Shown one piece after another: positions 24,150 to 26,876 of a stretch of 26,876 nt of DNA (positions within the stretch are counted from its first letter, which is position 1; each line of letters begins with the position of its first letter). Source of the DNA: Sphingomonadales bacterium UBA7473 (lineage in GTDB: Bacteria; Pseudomonadota; Alphaproteobacteria; Sphingomonadales; Sphingomonadaceae); NCBI GenBank assembly GCA_002478575.1, contig DLOX01000285.1, forward strand, positions 1 through 26,876. Direction: 5' to 3'. A program made the translations under genes and the position numbers. Below the pieces are notes generated by a model. That model made no database searches. It had not been told where the DNA came from and was given only the letters and a program-made list of their open reading frames with translations.

Positions 24150-25757
24150 ATGGCACGTTACATTGGGCTTGGCTCGAACGAACCAATTGAGGACTCCGAA
24201 CGCCGGGTCGCGGATGCATTGCGGCGCCTACCTGATGGATGGGTCGTGCTGCATCACGTTAGTTGGCAATCAAAACGCGGCGGGCGCCAAGGTGACGGAG
24301 AGGCCGATTTCATTATCCTTCATCCTAGGAAGGGTCTTGTGGTCTTGGAAGTAAAAGGCGGCGGCATTGAGGTAGATCGTGGCCGTTGGGTGACGACGGA
24401 TCGCTTCGGTAAGCAGCACGACATCAAGAATCCCTACGAACAGGCCACAGCGTCAAAACACGCGTTAGTTGGATGGCTCCGGGATCACGGCCTTGGTGCG
24501 CGCATACGGGTCGGTCACGCAGTCGTGTTTCCGCACATGGAAACAATCCCAGCTCTCGGGCCGGTGGCACATCCGCAGATAACGGTCTCAAAACCCGATT
24601 TGCTGGACATTGATGCCGCAGTCACACTTTGTTTGGCACATTGGTCACTCGAAGCGAACCTCCCACCGAAAGACCTTGAACGGGTGATCGCGCTTCTCGC
24701 TCCTACGGTTTCAGCCTCGCCTACATTGTCCAGTGCGAGCGGAGACTCCGAGGCTAATCTGATCGTATTCACGGCGGAGCAGATCGAGGCATTTTCCCGG
24801 CTCCGTTCACATAGAGGCGGATTAATTACAGGTGGTGCCGGTACCGGCAAGACCGTTCTGGCAATTGCGCGAGCCCAACAATTGGCGAAGGACGGCTTCA
24901 GGACCTTGTTGGTTTGCTTCAACGAACTGCTTGGGGCCGAGTTAGCCGATCGTGTCGTCAATGCTCCTGACCTCACCGCTGGCACTTTCCACGCAATGTG
25001 CCTCCGGGAAGCAAATCGAGCGGGCATCGCGATTTCGAACAAGCGCGATCAGGCGTGGTGGGAAGACGAAGCACCATCTGTGCTTATCGATGCATGCTCA
25101 CGGAACGAGACAATCTATGATGCGATCGTAGTCGACGAAGGGCAGGACTTTTCGCCCACCTGGCTTGATGCGTTGCGATGCGTGACCCGTGGCGTCAACG
25201 ACGCCCCGTTTTTCGTTTTCGCCGACCCGCGCCAAGATCTTTGGAAACGTGGCTGGAATCTCGGTGCCGAATATCCTTTCGTGTGGGAACTCACGCGCAA
25301 CATGCGAAATACTCTCCCGATCGCCAAGCGCGTTGCAGCGATAGTGGGCGGCGATGTACAGGGCCGTGGAATCCCAGGGCCTGATCCGATCTGGAGAGGA
25401 AGTGAAGGCCCCGCCAAAGAGAGAGATGTCATCAGCGCGGTCGAGTACCTTCTGGAGGAAGGGTTCGGCCCTGCTAGCTTGGTTGTCCTTTGTGGTTCTG
25501 CGCGCATGGCCGAAAAGCTGAGAGAACGCTCGATCGGCGCATTCTCGTTTGGTTGCTGGGGAAGCAGGGGCGTACCGGTCGAGACCGTTTCCCGTTTCAA
25601 GGGTCTCGAATCACAGGCCATCATATTGGTCCTCGATGGACCGTTCGCTTCACACGGACGCACTTCGGCTTATGTCGGCATCAGCCGTGCGCGCAGTGTG
25701 CTCGTCGTCGTCGGCGACGAAAGCGACCAATCTGATCTTAGCTGGGAGACGCCGTGA
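24150..25757 (+). CDS. NERD-domain nuclease fused to a superfamily I (UvrD/Rep-like) helicase
   Basis: A 535-aa protein. The N-terminal NERD domain (about 15-120) has the PD-(D/E)xK-like pattern: Asp53 in GEADFIIL, then Glu67-x-Lys69 in VLEVKGG. A superfamily I helicase follows, with Walker A GGAGTGKT (228-235), motif II VVDEGQD (327-333), motif III FADPRQDLW (357-365), ELTRNMRN (380-387), motif V SRFKGLESQAIIL (481-493) and motif VI YVGISRARSVLVVV (508-521). All ATPase motifs are intact. Such proteins are expected to unwind and probably cut nucleic acid, and NERD helicases recur in defence islands. It is coupled to the upstream sigma gene (1-nt gap), and its last 20 bases overlap the 3' end of the convergent drmB-like gene. 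Confidence 0.92.
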   Translation: MARYIGLGSNEPIEDSERRVADALRRLPDGWVVLHHVSWQSKRGGRQGDGEADFIILHPRKGLVVLEVKGGGIEVDRGRWVTTDRFGKQHDIKNPYEQATASKHALVGWLRDHGLGARIRVGHAVVFPHMETIPALGPVAHPQITVSKPDLLDIDAAVTLCLAHWSLEANLPPKDLERVIALLAPTVSASPTLSSASGDSEANLIVFTAEQIEAFSRLRSHRGGLITGGAGTGKTVLAIARAQQLAKDGFRTLLVCFNELLGAELADRVVNAPDLTAGTFHAMCLREANRAGIAISNKRDQAWWEDEAPSVLIDACSRNETIYDAIVVDEGQDFSPTWLDALRCVTRGVNDAPFFVFADPRQDLWKRGWNLGAEYPFVWELTRNMRNTLPIAKRVAAIVGGDVQGRGIPGPDPIWRGSEGPAKERDVISAVEYLLEEGFGPASLVVLCGSARMAEKLRERSIGAFSFGCWGSRGVPVETVSRFKGLESQAIILVLDGPFASHGRTSAYVGISRARSVLVVVGDESDQSDLSWETP

Positions 25758-26876
25758 TATCGAAAAAGCCGAGGCCGCCGGCCAGAGCTTTGCGCGAAAG
25801 CCGGGTATTGAACATCCGACAAGATGGTTCGCCTAGATGAAGACATACCGCGCAGGCACTGCCGGTGTCCTCGCAACCTGGATCGAGGGCACATCGGTGC
25901 TCATCATCGACCATCCCGTCGAGCAAGTAGTTTAGATCGGATTCGAATAGAGCCTGTAAGCCGCCGAGCACAAAATCGCCTCGAGCGGCAGCGTAGACGA
26001 AGAACGACAGCGCTGTGGGAAGTACGACCTCGGAAAGCGCGCTCCGTTCTATGCCCGCGTATACCGCCGCCCGCTTAATGAACGCATGCGATACCGAATG
26101 AACAAGTTCGATCACACTTTCGGTCAGGGGATTAGGCCTGTCGATCGACCCCATTGCTGACAAGATTGCTTCGGCCGACTCTCGGTTGCCGGTAGCACGC
26201 GGTAACGCGAAACCCCGCTGGCACAGCCAATCCAAGACCACGGCAGGATCGAGCTTTACCAGAAGTGCCTCGGTCTGCGCCAGGTCTCCGTAGACGATGT
26301 ACTCACCTGTCTTCTCGCGATAGGTGCGCAGCCTACTGTCACCAGGATTGGGCTTGCCCCGAGTGTAGCCGAATTGTGCGGTGAGAACCGGGAACTTGTC
26401 GATCAACTCGATCCGCTCGATCCCAGCGCGCTGCAATGCGCGAGGATAGTCGTACTGATATTGGTCGCGCAGAGGCTCGGAGGTTGATCGAGCTAAGAGA
26501 TCCGCGATCGTGATCCGGCTTTCGAAGGTGGCGAGCGCCACCTGTTTGGCTTCGCGTTCCGCATCAGCGCGCAACTCGGGGGCTAGCGCGAGTGTGCTTT
26601 TCCCCGCTTCGGAAGTGTCGGGCATCGCAGAGATCATCGCGGAGATCGTCTCTTCATCGAATCCGCGGTCTTCAAGGAGCTTGCGGATCGAGACCGGATT
26701 CTGTGCGGCAGCCGATTCCGTGAGCCGCCTCACAACCATGCCTTCGAGCATCCACTCAAGCGCTCGTTCTCCACCGCCCGCCTGTTCGATACGGATTAGG
26801 ATTTCCCGTCGGGGCGGATTGATCATGCTGATCCCGCGCGGCTTGAAGACGTTGCCCGACCGGTGGACCGTGAACG
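25738..26876 (-). CDS. drmB: DrmB/DUF1998-family DISARM protein, partial (5' end beyond the window)
   Basis: The frame is open from the right edge to TAA at 25738-25740, giving about 379 C-terminal residues. An internal ATG at 26826 is not taken as the start because the frame continues upstream with plausible coding sequence (VHRSGNVFKPRG). The C-terminus has the DUF1998 layout: LVHSVSHAFIKRAA, a downstream Glu in RSALSEVVLP, GDFVLGGLQALFES, then a zinc-binding cysteine cluster (C-x5-C, C-x2-C-x7-C) ending SCRMFNTRLSRKAL. DrmB works with the helicase DrmA in DISARM, which restricts phage DNA. The usual partners drmA, drmC and a methylase are not visible and would lie to the right, if present. 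The gene converges tail-to-tail with the NERD helicase. Confidence 0.82.
   Translation of the reverse strand, partial: FTVHRSGNVFKPRGISMINPPRREILIRIEQAGGGERALEWMLEGMVVRRLTESAAAQNPVSIRKLLEDRGFDEETISAMISAMPDTSEAGKSTLALAPELRADAEREAKQVALATFESRITIADLLARSTSEPLRDQYQYDYPRALQRAGIERIELIDKFPVLTAQFGYTRGKPNPGDSRLRTYREKTGEYIVYGDLAQTEALLVKLDPAVVLDWLCQRGFALPRATGNRESAEAILSAMGSIDRPNPLTESVIELVHSVSHAFIKRAAVYAGIERSALSEVVLPTALSFFVYAAARGDFVLGGLQALFESDLNYLLDGMVDDEHRCALDPGCEDTGSACAVCLHLGEPSCRMFNTRLSRKALAGGLGFFDITASPS

Noticed and set aside
1..26876. CRISPR array, tRNA or rRNA genes
   Set aside because: No regularly spaced direct repeats with unique spacers and no tRNA- or rRNA-like sequence were noticed; the repetitive appearance comes from the YD and Calx-beta protein repeats.

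Overview
The window looks like an accessory region of an alphaproteobacterium. A sphingomonad (Sphingomonas/Sphingopyxis/Novosphingobium type) is my best guess, from the moderately high GC content, frequent GTG starts, the style of the VirB proteins and the sigma-70 sequence. This is inference from the sequence alone. I see no tRNA, rRNA, CRISPR array or housekeeping gene.

Layout. From the left edge to about 21.4 kb every gene lies on the minus strand, so transcription runs right to left. Cassette B (21441 to 15863) reads: a secreted single-YD-repeat/Calx-beta-like protein, a small secreted cysteine-containing protein, a 1399-aa Sec-exported Rhs protein ending in an HNH/His-Me-finger nuclease-like tip, and a 96-aa cytoplasmic protein starting 11 nt after the rhs stop (candidate immunity). 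Next comes a compact type IV secretion operon (15653 to 7604), virB2-B3-B4-B6-B8-B9-B10-B11 plus a second virB2-like gene, with most junctions overlapping by 1-4 nt. A 37-aa leader-type peptide gene follows. Cassette A (7270 to 236) then repeats the plan of cassette B: a YD-repeat/Calx-beta protein (broken by one in-frame TGA), a 1446-aa Rhs protein with a zinc-metallopeptidase tip (HEAGHLAGLND), and a small lipoprotein starting 9 nt after the rhs stop (candidate immunity). A third piece of rhs core runs off the left edge.

Right of 21.8 kb the content changes. A serine recombinase of resolvase/invertase type is followed by repeated GTATCGAA half-sites that look like its res/control region, then a hairpin-rich gene-free stretch. 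The plus strand then carries a primary-type sigma-70 factor, followed 1 nt later by a NERD-nuclease/superfamily-I helicase. Converging on these from the right edge is the 3' part of a DrmB/DUF1998 gene, a DISARM antiphage component. By eye this block is richer in GC than the rhs region.

How the parts may work together. The striking feature is a minimal T4SS lacking recognisable VirB1, VirB5, VirB7 and VirD4, flanked on both sides by co-oriented rhs toxin/immunity cassettes of the same architecture. Each candidate immunity protein matches the expected site of action of its toxin: a lipoprotein for the peptidase tip and a cytosolic protein for the nuclease tip. This suggests an interbacterial competition locus in which Rhs proteins, their YD/Calx partners and the T4SS are functionally linked. 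That link is inference. The right part is probably a separate defence island joined near a recombinase.
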